A stretch of 64,000 nucleotides of DNA from Gammaproteobacteria bacterium (GTDB lineage: Bacteria; Pseudomonadota; Gammaproteobacteria; DSM-16500): assembly GCA_013287745.1 (NCBI GenBank), contig JABDDF010000001.1, forward strand, positions 29,903 to 93,902, given 5' to 3'. The notes beneath the pieces were generated by a model that had not been told where the DNA came from, ran no database searches, and saw only the letters and a list, made by a program, of their open reading frames with translations. Shown here in pieces: positions 42,881-52,380 of the stretch (positions within the stretch are counted from its first letter, which is position 1; every line of letters starts with the position of its first letter). Both the position numbers and the translations under genes were made by a program.

Positions 42881-44401
42881 CTATTCCTTCGGCCTCATAT
42901 GCGGAAATAAAATCACATCACGAATAGAAGTAGAATTAGTAAATAACATCACCATACGATCAATACCAAGACCCTCACCCGCAGTCGGCGGCAGGCCATG
43001 TTCAAGCGCTGTAATGTAGTCAGCATCATAGGGCATGGCTTCATCATTGCCCGCAGCCTTATCTTCCACTTGCAAACGAAAACTTTCTGCTTGCTGATCA
43101 GGATCATTTAATTCAGAAAATCCATTGCCAAGTTCACGTCCCGCGACAAAAATTTCAAAGCGATCGGTGAGAAAAGGGTCTTCACTATTACGTCGTGCAA
43201 GCGGTGAGGTTTCTGCAGGATATGCCGTAATAAAAGTAGGTTGTAATAATTGATGCTCGGCTGTTTTTTCAAAAATTTCAACTTGAATTTTGCCCAAGCC
43301 ATAATTTTCTTGCACAGGAATATCTAATTTCTTCGCCACTTTTTTTGCAGCTTCTCGCGTGCTGATATCTGCCGCAGTTAAATCAGGATTGAAACGTAGA
43401 ATAGCATCCTTCATGGTCAAACGTTCAAATGCTTGGGAAAAATCAATTTCAATGCCTTGATAGTTGAGTTTGCTCGTGCCTAATAATTCCTGTGCAATAC
43501 GACGAAATAATTCTTCGGTCAAATTCATTAAATCATGATAATCTGCATAAGCTTGATAAAACTCAACCATAGTAAATTCTGGATTATGTCTCGTCGATAA
43601 ACCTTCATTACGAAAATTACGATTGATTTCAAACACGCGCTCAAAGCCGCCGACGACTAAACGTTTTAAATATAATTCTGGTGCAATACGCAAATAGAGC
43701 GGCATATCTAAGGCATGATGATGGGTCACAAAAGGTGTGGCTGCAGCACCGCCTGCCATCACTTGCATCATTGGAGTTTCTACTTCCAAGAAGTTTCTTT
43801 CTTGTAAAAATGTTCTTAGAATATCGATTATTTTTGTACGTGCCATAAATAAAGCACGCGCCTCTTCATTTGCAATTAAATCTAAATAGCGTTGACGATA
43901 ACGTGTTTCTTGATCAGTCAGTCCATGAAATTTATCTGGCAAGGGCCGCACTGCTTTTGTCAGCAAACGAATTTGCTTTACTTTGACAGACAATTCACCG
44001 GTTTTTGTTTTGAATAATATGCCTTCTGCGCCGATGATATCGCCCAAGTCCCATTGCTTGAATTCTTCATAGATTTCAGCTGTGACATCATCTTGACGAA
44101 TATAAAGTTGTATGCGGCCAGACATATCTTGAATATGGGTGAAACTTGCCTTGCCCATTAGGCGGCGTGTCATGATGCGGCCTGCTAATTTGACTGCTAT
44201 TGACTGCGCTTCTAATTCATCCGCTGTGTTACTGCTATATTGATTTAACAAATCGGAAGCCAATGCATCACGACGAAAATCCGTGGGATAGGCATGGCCT
44301 TGTTTACGCCATGCCTTTAATTTATCACGGCGTTGTTCAATCAAATCATGTGTACTGAGAGTTATATTTTCTTGGTCATTTTCTTGAGATTGATCTGTCA
44401 T
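42881..44401 (-). CDS. lysS: Lysyl-tRNA synthetase (class II)
   Basis: [57 protein letters not shown]. Confidence 0.97.
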   Translation of the reverse strand: MTDQSQENDQENITLSTHDLIEQRRDKLKAWRKQGHAYPTDFRRDALASDLLNQYSSNTADELEAQSIAVKLAGRIMTRRLMGKASFTHIQDMSGRIQLYIRQDDVTAEIYEEFKQWDLGDIIGAEGILFKTKTGELSVKVKQIRLLTKAVRPLPDKFHGLTDQETRYRQRYLDLIANEEARALFMARTKIIDILRTFLQERNFLEVETPMMQVMAGGAAATPFVTHHHALDMPLYLRIAPELYLKRLVVGGFERVFEINRNFRNEGLSTRHNPEFTMVEFYQAYADYHDLMNLTEELFRRIAQELLGTSKLNYQGIEIDFSQAFERLTMKDAILRFNPDLTAADISTREAAKKVAKKLDIPVQENYGLGKIQVEIFEKTAEHQLLQPTFITAYPAETSPLARRNSEDPFLTDRFEIFVAGRELGNGFSELNDPDQQAESFRLQVEDKAAGNDEAMPYDADYITALEHGLPPTAGEGLGIDRMVMLFTNSTSIRDVILFPHMRPKE

Positions 44402-44404
44402 GAT

Positions 44405-45503
44405 TTATAATCCTGCTAGTAAACTTGCTTCAATAAATTTATCTAAATCGCCGTCTAAGACTGCTTGCGTATTTCCCACTTCAACACCCGTACGCAAATC
44501 TTTAATTCGTGACATATCTAATACGTAAGAACGAATTTGACTGCCCCAGGTAATTTCTTTTTTAGTTGCTTCTAAGGCTTCATGTTTAGCGCGCTTTTTC
44601 TGCATTTCTAATTCATATAATTTTGCACGCAATTGCTTCATCGCTTGCGCGCGATTTTTATGTTGAGAACGATCCGCCTGACACTGCACAACAATACCAG
44701 AAGGTTCATGGGTGATACGTACGGCTGAATCAGTACGATTAACATGCTGACCGCCAGCGCCGCTTGCGCGATAAGTATCAACACGTAAATCTGCCGGATT
44801 AATTTCTATCGCAATATTGTCATCAATTTCTGGTGAAACAAAAACAGAGGCAAAGGAAGTATGACGCTTATTATTAGAATCAAAGGGAGATTTACGAACC
44901 AAGCGATGCACACCACTTTCTGTGCGCAGCCAACCATAGGCATAGGCGCCATCAAAACGTACAGTCGCACTTTTGATACCAGCCACTTCACCCGCGGAAA
45001 CTTCAATCACTTCTGCTTTGAAACCATGACGTTCACCCCAGCGCAAATACATACGTAATAGCATTTCCGCCCAATCTTGCGCTTCTGTACCGCCTGAACC
45101 TGATTGAATATCAACATAGGCCGCATTGGCATCCATTTCACCTGAAAACATGCGGCGAAATTCTAAGGCGACTATTTGCGTCGTTAATTTTTCCGCATCA
45201 TGGCTAATGATTTCCAAAGTATCCGTATCATTTTCACTAAAGGCTAATTCATATAATTCACTGGTATCACGCAAATGCGTTTGGATCAGGGTCATCATAT
45301 TAATGACATCTTCCAATTTCGCACGTTCCTTACCTAGTGATTGTGTTTTTTCAGGTTGGTTCCAAATGGCAGGATCTTCTAACTGCTGGTTCAATTCAAT
45401 TAAACGTGCTTGCTTTTGTTCGATCTCAAAGATACCCCCAAATACTTGCCAAACGCGCGTGTAATTCTTTGAGATAATTACGCATTGATGTAATTTCGAT
45501 CAT
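44405..45503 (-). CDS. prfB: Peptide chain release factor 2, expressed via +1 programmed frameshift
   Basis: Frame 0 ATGATCGAAATTACATCAATGCGT...TGGGGGTATCTTTGA, then +1 frame GAGATCGAACAAAAGCAAGC... into ORF 44405..45394; [16 protein letters not shown] motif. Confidence 0.95.
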
Positions 45504-45533
45504 GACAGAAGCCTTATTTATTATAAAATGATA

Positions 45534-45677
45534 GGGTCTGTTTACAATTCGCTAGGCTGAGATGTTTTTAGTTGTTTTTTGAGAACCCTAGCGCAGCATA
45601 CACAGAAGTATGTGAGCAAGGGATCGCAAAAAAACAGCTAAAAACATCCAGCATAGTAGAATTGTAAATAGACCCTA
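45534..45677. repeat. Imperfect inverted repeat between prfB and rimI
   Basis: agggtctgtttacaattcgcta...gatgtttttagttgttttttgagaa versus ...aaaaaaacagctaaaaacatc...tagaattgtaaatagaccct. Confidence 0.8.
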
Positions 45678-45679
45678 AT

Positions 45680-46123
45680 TTAGCAAGAACTCAAGCTGCG
45701 CGCAAACACCAGGGCATCTTCATTTTCAGGCACACCAGGATAGTATCTTTTGCGCTCACCCACTAAGCGAAATCCCAGGGTTTGATAAAGCGCAATGGCG
45801 CCTGCATTTGAACGCCGCACTTCAAGATAGGCTATCCCTATTTTCCGCTGTTTTGCCTCAGTCAAGGCATATTGCAGCAATTGCCGTCCAAGCCCCTGTC
45901 TTTGATGGGATTGCATGACACATAAATTCAAAATATGACACTCAACCTCTGTCATTGAAACAATAATAAATCCTAGGATTTGCTGCTCTGCTTCCATGAC
46001 CCAGCCCGTATAGCCTGATTGAAAACAAGTTTTAAATGCATCTTCAGTCCATGGGGCAATATGGACTGCATTTTCAATGGCCATAACAGCAGGCAAATCA
46101 GATTTTTGTAATGGTCGCAGCAT
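45680..46123 (-). CDS. rimI: Ribosomal protein S18 alanine N-acetyltransferase
   Basis: GNAT motifs LNLCVMQSHQRQGLGRQLLQYAL, EVRRSNAGAIALYQTLGF. Confidence 0.92.
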   Translation of the reverse strand: MLRPLQKSDLPAVMAIENAVHIAPWTEDAFKTCFQSGYTGWVMEAEQQILGFIIVSMTEVECHILNLCVMQSHQRQGLGRQLLQYALTEAKQRKIGIAYLEVRRSNAGAIALYQTLGFRLVGERKRYYPGVPENEDALVFARSLSSC

Positions 46124-46162
46124 CTGAGCTAATATACTAACTTCGAGTGAGGTACTCTAACC

Positions 46163-46714
46163 ATGCCATACCGATTAACGAAAATCTATACCCGCAAAGG
46201 AGATGAAGGCTATACCACCTTGGGTGATAATCGCCTGTCTAAAGATGATTTGTTGGTTGAAGCTGTCGGAAGCTTAGATGAATTGAATTCATCTTTGGGA
46301 TTTGTCTTGTCGCAAGGAATAAATAATCCAAGCATCGTGATTTTTCTCACGCGTGTACAGCATGAATTATTTGATATGGGCGGGGAATTACATCGACCAG
46401 AAACCATGGCGACGACGGCAGAAAAAGTAACGGCTTTGGAACAGCAGTTGGATCAATGGAATGAAAATCTAGCGCCTTTGACGGAATTTTTATTACCGCG
46501 TGGGGATGCAGCTACTGCAGCCTGTCATCTTACACGTACGATCTGCAGACGCGCTGAGCGGACGATGGTGCATTTGCATCGGCAAATCCCTTTGCAAAAT
46601 ACGCAGATTATACGTTATTTGAATCGTCTTTCAGATGTGTTATTTGTGGCTGCGCGTGTGTTGTTGCATGAGAGTAAGGGGAAGGAAGTGTTGTGGGAGC
46701 ATGAGCAGAAGTGA
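46163..46714 (+). CDS. Cob(I)alamin adenosyltransferase, PduO type
   Basis: TKIYTRKGDEGYTTLGDNRLSKDDLLVEAVGSLDELNSSLG; CRRAERTMVHL. Confidence 0.93.
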   Translation: MPYRLTKIYTRKGDEGYTTLGDNRLSKDDLLVEAVGSLDELNSSLGFVLSQGINNPSIVIFLTRVQHELFDMGGELHRPETMATTAEKVTALEQQLDQWNENLAPLTEFLLPRGDAATAACHLTRTICRRAERTMVHLHRQIPLQNTQIIRYLNRLSDVLFVAARVLLHESKGKEVLWEHEQK

Positions 46715-46741
46715 GGGTTTAAATAACGAACTTTATGAGCT

Positions 46742-46925
46742 GGCGCAGGTGTTTGTCGTTGTAGCAGCGTTCGTCGTTGCGAGGAGTGCTTTTTACGACG
46801 AAGCAATCCAGGCTTCGACTTTTATAAAAAAGTAACATTTGATAAAAGTCGAAGCCTGGATTGCTTCGTCGTAAAAAGCACTCCTCGCAACGACGAACGC
46901 TGCTACAACGACAAACACCTGCGCC
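46742..46925. repeat. Long inverted repeat, family A (copy 3)
   Basis: ggcgcaggtgtttgtcgttgtagcagcgttcgtcgttgcgaggagtgctttttacgacgaagcaatccaggcttcgactttta with matching inverted right arm. Confidence 0.92.
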
Positions 46926-46957
46926 GGCTCGAAGGATTATTAAGCGATCTAATTTTG

Positions 46958-48004
46958 TTAAGGTCCTGCCGGACGTCGCGCTGCGATAAACTGTCCTCTT
47001 ACTGTTGTCTCAGCATGTGCTAGGTTATGAAAAAATGTCTGCTTAGATTGGCTGATGCTAGTCGTTGTCGTCGTAGTCTTACTTAGCGCAGCTGCGGTTA
47101 CAGCATGCATCGGCATTGAATCTAATGCGCCAAGAATGTCACCCATCGTTTGACGACTTGCTGGATCATGCGACCACCCTTGCGTGATAAGATCAGCAAG
47201 GTCTTGATCAGTATCGATTGGGATATATTCTCGTTTTCCTTGCTCACATACCCAGACAGCCACTTCGTGTTTCGTCATCCATGTATATGGACAGTAGTTG
47301 CCTGTCAGGATATCCCACATCACTAATACATAACTATAGACATCACTCGGTTTAGCATAGGCCTTTCGGTCAGGATGTTTAGCATCTATCAATCCCCATA
47401 AATGCTCAGGCGCCTTATAATAAAACGTTCCGCGAAGATCCCAAAGATTATCTATCGCCATGTCTTTTGAAAAGCCGAAATCACATATCAGAGGATTTAA
47501 CATCCCATCAAACACGATATTGGCTGGCTTAATATCACAATGGAGAATATTTCTATCATGCATGTAGGCAAGCCCATTAGCGATTCCATGCATGATAGAT
47601 AATTTCATTCCCATTTCTAAAGAGCTACATTTGCCATCAACCAACCACTCATGCAAGTTACCATTTTCCGCATAAGTCATCGCAATATAAGCAAATTTAC
47701 CTGTATTTAGCTTAGCTTGTATTTGAGTAAGATTATCGCCGCCAGATAATTTGGTCATGATCCTGAATTCTTTAACACAGGTATAACTGTTACAGGAGTC
47801 GAGCTTTGCGAGATCCATACATTTAATGGCAACAGTCTCTTTTGTCTGGAGATTTCTGCCTTTATAAACAGTGCTATATACGCCATCACCGAGTTGCTGC
47901 TTCCGGTAAATGGAAAAATCAATATTCGTTTTATTAGTGGGATGCTTTAGTGTTAATTTCGGCATAGCATGCTCATGGTTTGCATTTTCTTCGGAAAATG
48001 ACAT
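46958..48004 (-). CDS. Eukaryotic-like Ser/Thr kinase 1
   Basis: VAIKCMDL, NILHCDIKPANIVF, ICDFGFSKD, YKAPEHLWG. Confidence 0.9.
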   Translation of the reverse strand: MSFSEENANHEHAMPKLTLKHPTNKTNIDFSIYRKQQLGDGVYSTVYKGRNLQTKETVAIKCMDLAKLDSCNSYTCVKEFRIMTKLSGGDNLTQIQAKLNTGKFAYIAMTYAENGNLHEWLVDGKCSSLEMGMKLSIMHGIANGLAYMHDRNILHCDIKPANIVFDGMLNPLICDFGFSKDMAIDNLWDLRGTFYYKAPEHLWGLIDAKHPDRKAYAKPSDVYSYVLVMWDILTGNYCPYTWMTKHEVAVWVCEQGKREYIPIDTDQDLADLITQGWSHDPASRQTMGDILGALDSMPMHAVTAAALSKTTTTTTSISQSKQTFFHNLAHAETTVRGQFIAARRPAGP

Positions 48005-49190
48005 CTGGCTTTGTTGAAATTTTGCCGCGCTTTGGGAAAATGGTTAGCGATCCGCCTGCAACTAAATCAGCTCTAGCTTCTTCTATGGCTTTCTTGCCTA
48101 CAAAGGCCTTAACCCTAGGCACTCGATCAAAAAAAGCTGATGAAGAAATCGTTGAAGAGTCATATGAACTCTCCGATGAATTTGAATATTTTTTTTGTGA
48201 TAGCAAAGCGACGGGAAAATTTGTCGGGGGGAGAGTCAAGAGTATTGCAGCAAGCTGAGCACACAGTTCAAGTGCTGTCTGGCGTTTTTCTGGAATACTT
48301 GACCAACCTTGCTCGATAAGATTTTTAAGATTTTCATCGGTATCAGGTGGAAACTTCGCCCGCATATTCTTAATGCATACCCATATGACCAATACCCTTA
48401 AGTCCAAATCCTTTGTATTCCAAATATATAATTTTTCCTCGGGCAAGGTGATATTCATATTATCTTTAAACCAAGGGAAGGCATCTTCCTCGCCTAAAAT
48501 GATGCCCATAAACATAATGATGGCGCTATATACATCCGTTTTTTCACTATGCGGATGAGGTGGCAGAGCACGTTTTACATATTTGCGTAAATGCTCAGGC
48601 GGCATATTGGGAGGTGATCCGGAAATTTTGGTAAGAGAATGAAAAGGATCATCAATTATTCTTGAAAATCCAAAATCACATATCAGAGGAATGGGAATAC
48701 CGCCAGGGATGGGATTGGCCTTAAGTACAACATTGCCTGACTTAAGATCGCAATGAAGCACATTTTTTTCATGCATGAAAGCAAGGCCATTAGCAATTCC
48801 ATGCATCAGAGATACTTGCATTCTCGCATCTAGGGGCGAACGATAGCGATCATTCAAAAAATTGCTTAAGCTGCCTAGTTCTCCATAGGTCATGACAATG
48901 TAGACATATCGTGCCATACCAGGCTCAGCACTTCGAGCTTCTATTTGAACAAGATTGGGCAAGCCTAATAGCCGCTCTGTCATGATCTTGATTTCTCTAT
49001 CAGCATAGACGTCAGCTTTCCGTATTGCAGCGAGATCGATACGCTTAATTGCAACCGGATTTCCTGTGACGCAATCTACGCCCTCGAGAACTAGAGCGGT
49101 CGTCCCTTTACCCAAGATTCTTCCTGTTGAAAAACCAATAGTCCTATTTTCAGTTGGATGCTCTAGTGTTAAGTCAGCAGGTCTCTGCAT
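47973..49190 (-). CDS. Eukaryotic-like Ser/Thr kinase 2
   Basis: LGKGTTALVLEG, VAIKRIDL, VLHCDLKSGNVVL, ICDFGFSR; tail SLTIFPKRGKISTKPDVIFRRKCKP. Confidence 0.9.
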   Translation of the reverse strand: MQRPADLTLEHPTENRTIGFSTGRILGKGTTALVLEGVDCVTGNPVAIKRIDLAAIRKADVYADREIKIMTERLLGLPNLVQIEARSAEPGMARYVYIVMTYGELGSLSNFLNDRYRSPLDARMQVSLMHGIANGLAFMHEKNVLHCDLKSGNVVLKANPIPGGIPIPLICDFGFSRIIDDPFHSLTKISGSPPNMPPEHLRKYVKRALPPHPHSEKTDVYSAIIMFMGIILGEEDAFPWFKDNMNITLPEEKLYIWNTKDLDLRVLVIWVCIKNMRAKFPPDTDENLKNLIEQGWSSIPEKRQTALELCAQLAAILLTLPPTNFPVALLSQKKYSNSSESSYDSSTISSSAFFDRVPRVKAFVGKKAIEEARADLVAGGSLTIFPKRGKISTKPDVIFRRKCKP

Positions 49191-49214
49191 ACTAGCCTCA
49201 TGTGTATTTCAATT

Positions 49215-50297
49215 TTATTGTCCTGCTCTAGCTTGTCTTCGGAAAATGACATTCGCTTCTGCTTGTTCACCAGCGCTGCTTGTATTTACTGTCAAATCAA
49301 GTCTTCGTCTTGGGAAAATCTTTACTGCTTTCCCTTCCGCCAATTCACACTCACTTTCTCTTTTCTTTTTATTCGTCTCAAAAAATAATGAATTAATTGC
49401 CTTATGCATTTGAATCGCTGTCGGGCGCTCTTCTGGTTTTTGCTTCCATCCTCGCTCGATGATAGGAGCAATTGCTGGATCAATCTCCGCTGTTATCCTT
49501 GGTCGCTGTCCCAAATAGCATATCACATCAATTAGATCTTCCGTGTTCGTGTAATCGGAATATGGCGCTTGGTTACCTGTTGATAGTGCCCAAAGAATTG
49601 CAGCACAGGCATAGACATCACTTTTTTCAGTATGTGTTTGAAAAACTAATTTCTTATCTTCGTCAGAAACTGTTCTCTCTTCTAATCCACACAATTGTTC
49701 AGGCGCCATAAAATGCGGCGTTCCAACAGAAACATAATCTTGATGATCAGATGATATGGAACTTCCAAAGTCGCAAATCAAGGGAATTGGCTTGCCCTGA
49801 TGCATACCATTAACCACGATATTGTCTGGTTTAAGATCGCGATGAATAATTCCTTGAGCATGTATATAAACTACGCCATTAAGAATTCCTCGCATAATGA
49901 CTAGTTGTAGGGGCAGACTTAAAAGCTCCTCTGGATCCAGCAAGTCACCCAAGTTTTCCTCTCCAAAGGTCATCGCAATATAAGCATAAGTTGAGTGAAA
50001 TTCGCCGAGGCTTAGCTGTCTATCTTCATTTTTTGCAGCTTCTATCTGAACGATGTTCGCAGCTTCTGGGCCAGATAGTTTCGTCATTATCTTGATTTCA
50101 TTAGCGCATGCCTTGTAATCCTTTTCAGTGATTACGCTCATGCGCTTAATAGCAACATACTTACCTGTAGTCAAATTCTCGCCGAGAAAAACACTTGCAC
50201 AACTCCCTTCGCCAATTGGATCATAGGGTTCAAAAGAATATTTGTAATTTTCACCTGTCACTGGATCCATTAATTTTACTTTGTCTTTTCTTAGCAT
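49215..50297 (-). CDS. Eukaryotic-like Ser/Thr kinase 3
   Basis: IGEGSCASVFLG, VAIKRM, IIHRDLKPDNIVV, ICDFGSS, FMAPEQL; tail AVKIFPRRR...NVIFRRQARAGQ. Confidence 0.93.
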   Translation of the reverse strand: MLRKDKVKLMDPVTGENYKYSFEPYDPIGEGSCASVFLGENLTTGKYVAIKRMSVITEKDYKACANEIKIMTKLSGPEAANIVQIEAAKNEDRQLSLGEFHSTYAYIAMTFGEENLGDLLDPEELLSLPLQLVIMRGILNGVVYIHAQGIIHRDLKPDNIVVNGMHQGKPIPLICDFGSSISSDHQDYVSVGTPHFMAPEQLCGLEERTVSDEDKKLVFQTHTEKSDVYACAAILWALSTGNQAPYSDYTNTEDLIDVICYLGQRPRITAEIDPAIAPIIERGWKQKPEERPTAIQMHKAINSLFFETNKKKRESECELAEGKAVKIFPRRRLDLTVNTSSAGEQAEANVIFRRQARAGQ

Positions 50298-50334
50298 ACC
50301 GCCTCCACGTTTGTTCCTTAACTATTTATAGTAG

Positions 50335-51489
50335 TTATTTCTTAATCTGAACCTGTCTTCGGTAAATAACATCCGCTGATGTTTGTTGAGTTGAAGTTTT
50401 TACCAGCTGAGCTTGTCGTCTTTTGAAAATCGTTACGTCACTATTTGCCACTACGCTAGTCTCAGCTTTCTTAAATGTTTCTTCAAATTTTTCTTCCCTG
50501 GTTTTCGGATGCAGTATTTTATACAATTCCTTACTCATCTCATCTGCTGTTGGACGATTCGTTCGCTCAGGTGCCCATGCTTTCTCGATCAAAGTAGCAA
50601 GCCTTGGATTCGTACCTGCTGGAATAGGCTCTCGAAAAGGCTTTCGATGTTCATTACCGACTACTGCTTCAACAAACTCATTGGTGGATAACGGTGGTTT
50701 GGTGGTTATCGACAACGTATAGGCCTCTTTTCCAAGCTCAAGCAGCTCCCAAAAAATCACGGCACTGCTATAAACATCCCCTGCTTTGCTATAAGGTTTC
50801 GCTTTTCTTTTTTCTAGTGTTCTACTGTGAAATGCTGATAACTGTTCAGGCGCTGCATATTGGATATTGCCAACAAGCATCGTAAGATGCTCATCCTGCG
50901 TATCTATTTCTGAATGCCCAAAATCACCGATCAAAGGAACAGGGATTCCCTGTTTATTAAGCATTATCATGATATTTTGCGGCTTAAGATCACGATGAAT
51001 AATATTAAGACTATGCATGTAAGCAAGCCCATTAGCCATTCCCCACATAATAGGTAGTTGCATTTCTTTTTCCATGGATAAGAACTTAAGATTGCCATTG
51101 ATTACATTGCCAATGAATTTCTTCAAATCCCCCTGTGTTCCAAAGGTCATGGCGATATAGGCATATTGCGTGTCTCGTATCGTGTGATGATATTCAGCTT
51201 TCGAAGCTTGTATTTGAACAATATTGGTACCACCTAATAGCTTTGACATAATCAAGTTTTCTTTCTCAAACGCTTTCTTAACCTCAACCTCCGTGATGTG
51301 AATACGCTTAACAGCAACAATGTCATCTGTAGTCGTATTTTTACCTTCAAAAACACTACCAAAGTTCCCTGCAGCCAATGGCGCAGCTGGGTTAAATGAA
51401 TATTCAATTTCTTGGTTTTCATTTGTTGCATCTGTTAAATTTACTCTCTGCATACCATCTCCCCTCGTTATTGATACATTTTTAATCAT
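50335..51489 (-). CDS. Eukaryotic-like Ser/Thr kinase 4
   Basis: VAVKRIHI, IIHRDLKPQNIMI, IGDFGHSE, YAAPEQL; tail VTIFKRRQAQ...VIYRRQVQIKK. Confidence 0.93.
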   Translation of the reverse strand: MIKNVSITRGDGMQRVNLTDATNENQEIEYSFNPAAPLAAGNFGSVFEGKNTTTDDIVAVKRIHITEVEVKKAFEKENLIMSKLLGGTNIVQIQASKAEYHHTIRDTQYAYIAMTFGTQGDLKKFIGNVINGNLKFLSMEKEMQLPIMWGMANGLAYMHSLNIIHRDLKPQNIMIMLNKQGIPVPLIGDFGHSEIDTQDEHLTMLVGNIQYAAPEQLSAFHSRTLEKRKAKPYSKAGDVYSSAVIFWELLELGKEAYTLSITTKPPLSTNEFVEAVVGNEHRKPFREPIPAGTNPRLATLIEKAWAPERTNRPTADEMSKELYKILHPKTREEKFEETFKKAETSVVANSDVTIFKRRQAQLVKTSTQQTSADVIYRRQVQIKK

Positions 51490-51584
51490 TTCTTGGATGA
51501 TAGTATACCTGCTAATAATTAATAGAATCTTAATGCCAACAAATTCATAACTATTTGATTTTAAAGTTTATTAATAGATACGCG

Positions 51585-51670
51585 ATGGTTTTAGGTTGCA
51601 AAAAACACGTAAAAAACTGGGAGTAACACAGCGAAATTTAGCGCTTACATCAGGAACCGGCTTTGGTAAT
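51585..51670 (+). pseudogene. Fragment of a HipB/XRE-type regulator gene
   Basis: aaacacgtaaaaaactgggagtaacacagcgaaatttagcgcttacatcaggaaccggctt nearly matches 58192-58255 of the intact XRE gene; ends near the IR element. Confidence 0.8.
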
Positions 51671-51680
51671 AGCAGTCGGG

Positions 51681-52302
51681 GTATTATTCACAGGCGTTCG
51701 TCGTTGCTGTAAAGGACGCGCATTTCGTTGATGAATAGCTTGGAGCAGCATTCAAATGCAATAAAAGCGTTCAGTAAGGAAGCCTTCCCCTTTGGGGAAG
51801 GTGCCCACAGGGCGGAAGGGGGATACAAACATTCCAGATCGTCTGCAGTACATCTTCAAACTTATTTGATATTTCGTTGTTCCAAAATCGCAATACTGTA
51901 TATCCAAATGATTGTAAATATTTCGTTCTTTCATCGTCATAAACAACTTGATTGGCATGTTGTGATCCATCAATTTCAATAATGATCTTTGGGTCAAAAC
52001 AAGCAAAATCAACGATGTATTTATCAAACGTTACTTGTCTTCGAAAACGAAGACCTCCCATTTGTCGTCGCCTTAATTTGCTCCATAGCTTTCTTTCTGC
52101 TTCAGTCATTTTCTTGCGAAGTTGTCGTGCTCGTTGTGGTAGCAAATCCTGCATTTTGATCCCCCTTCCGCCCTGTGGGCACCTTCCCCAAAGGGGAAGG
52201 CTTCCTTACTGAGCGCTTTTATTGTATTTGAATGCTGCTCCAAGCTATTCATCAACGAAATGCGCGTCCTTTACAGCAACGACGAACGCCTGTGAATAAT
52301 AC
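51681..52302. mobile_element. About 622-bp element with arms of about 140 bp in inverted orientation, enclosing a DUF559-like gene (family B)
   Basis: gtattattcacaggcgttcgtcgttgctgtaaaggacgcgcatttcg... on the left and its reverse complement ...cgaaatgcgcgtcctttacagcaacgacgaacgcctgtgaataatac on the right. Confidence 0.75.
51771..52154 (-). CDS. DUF559-like endonuclease-domain protein inside the IR element
   Basis: LRKKMTEAERKLWSKLRRRQMGGLRFRRQVTFDKYIVDFACFDPKIIIEIDGSQH. Confidence 0.88.
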   Translation of the reverse strand: MQDLLPQRARQLRKKMTEAERKLWSKLRRRQMGGLRFRRQVTFDKYIVDFACFDPKIIIEIDGSQHANQVVYDDERTKYLQSFGYTVLRFWNNEISNKFEDVLQTIWNVCIPLPPCGHLPQRGRLPY

Positions 52303-52380
52303 GAGGAACCATTCGCAAGAAAAAATTATCGCGCTTTTTTTGCGAGGTGGCATGACAGTGTGGCGTGAACGTGTATTTTG

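Noticed and set aside
44405-45394. prfB as a frameshifted pseudogene
   Set aside because: The upstream 25 codons and TATCTTTGA site match the known programmed frameshift.
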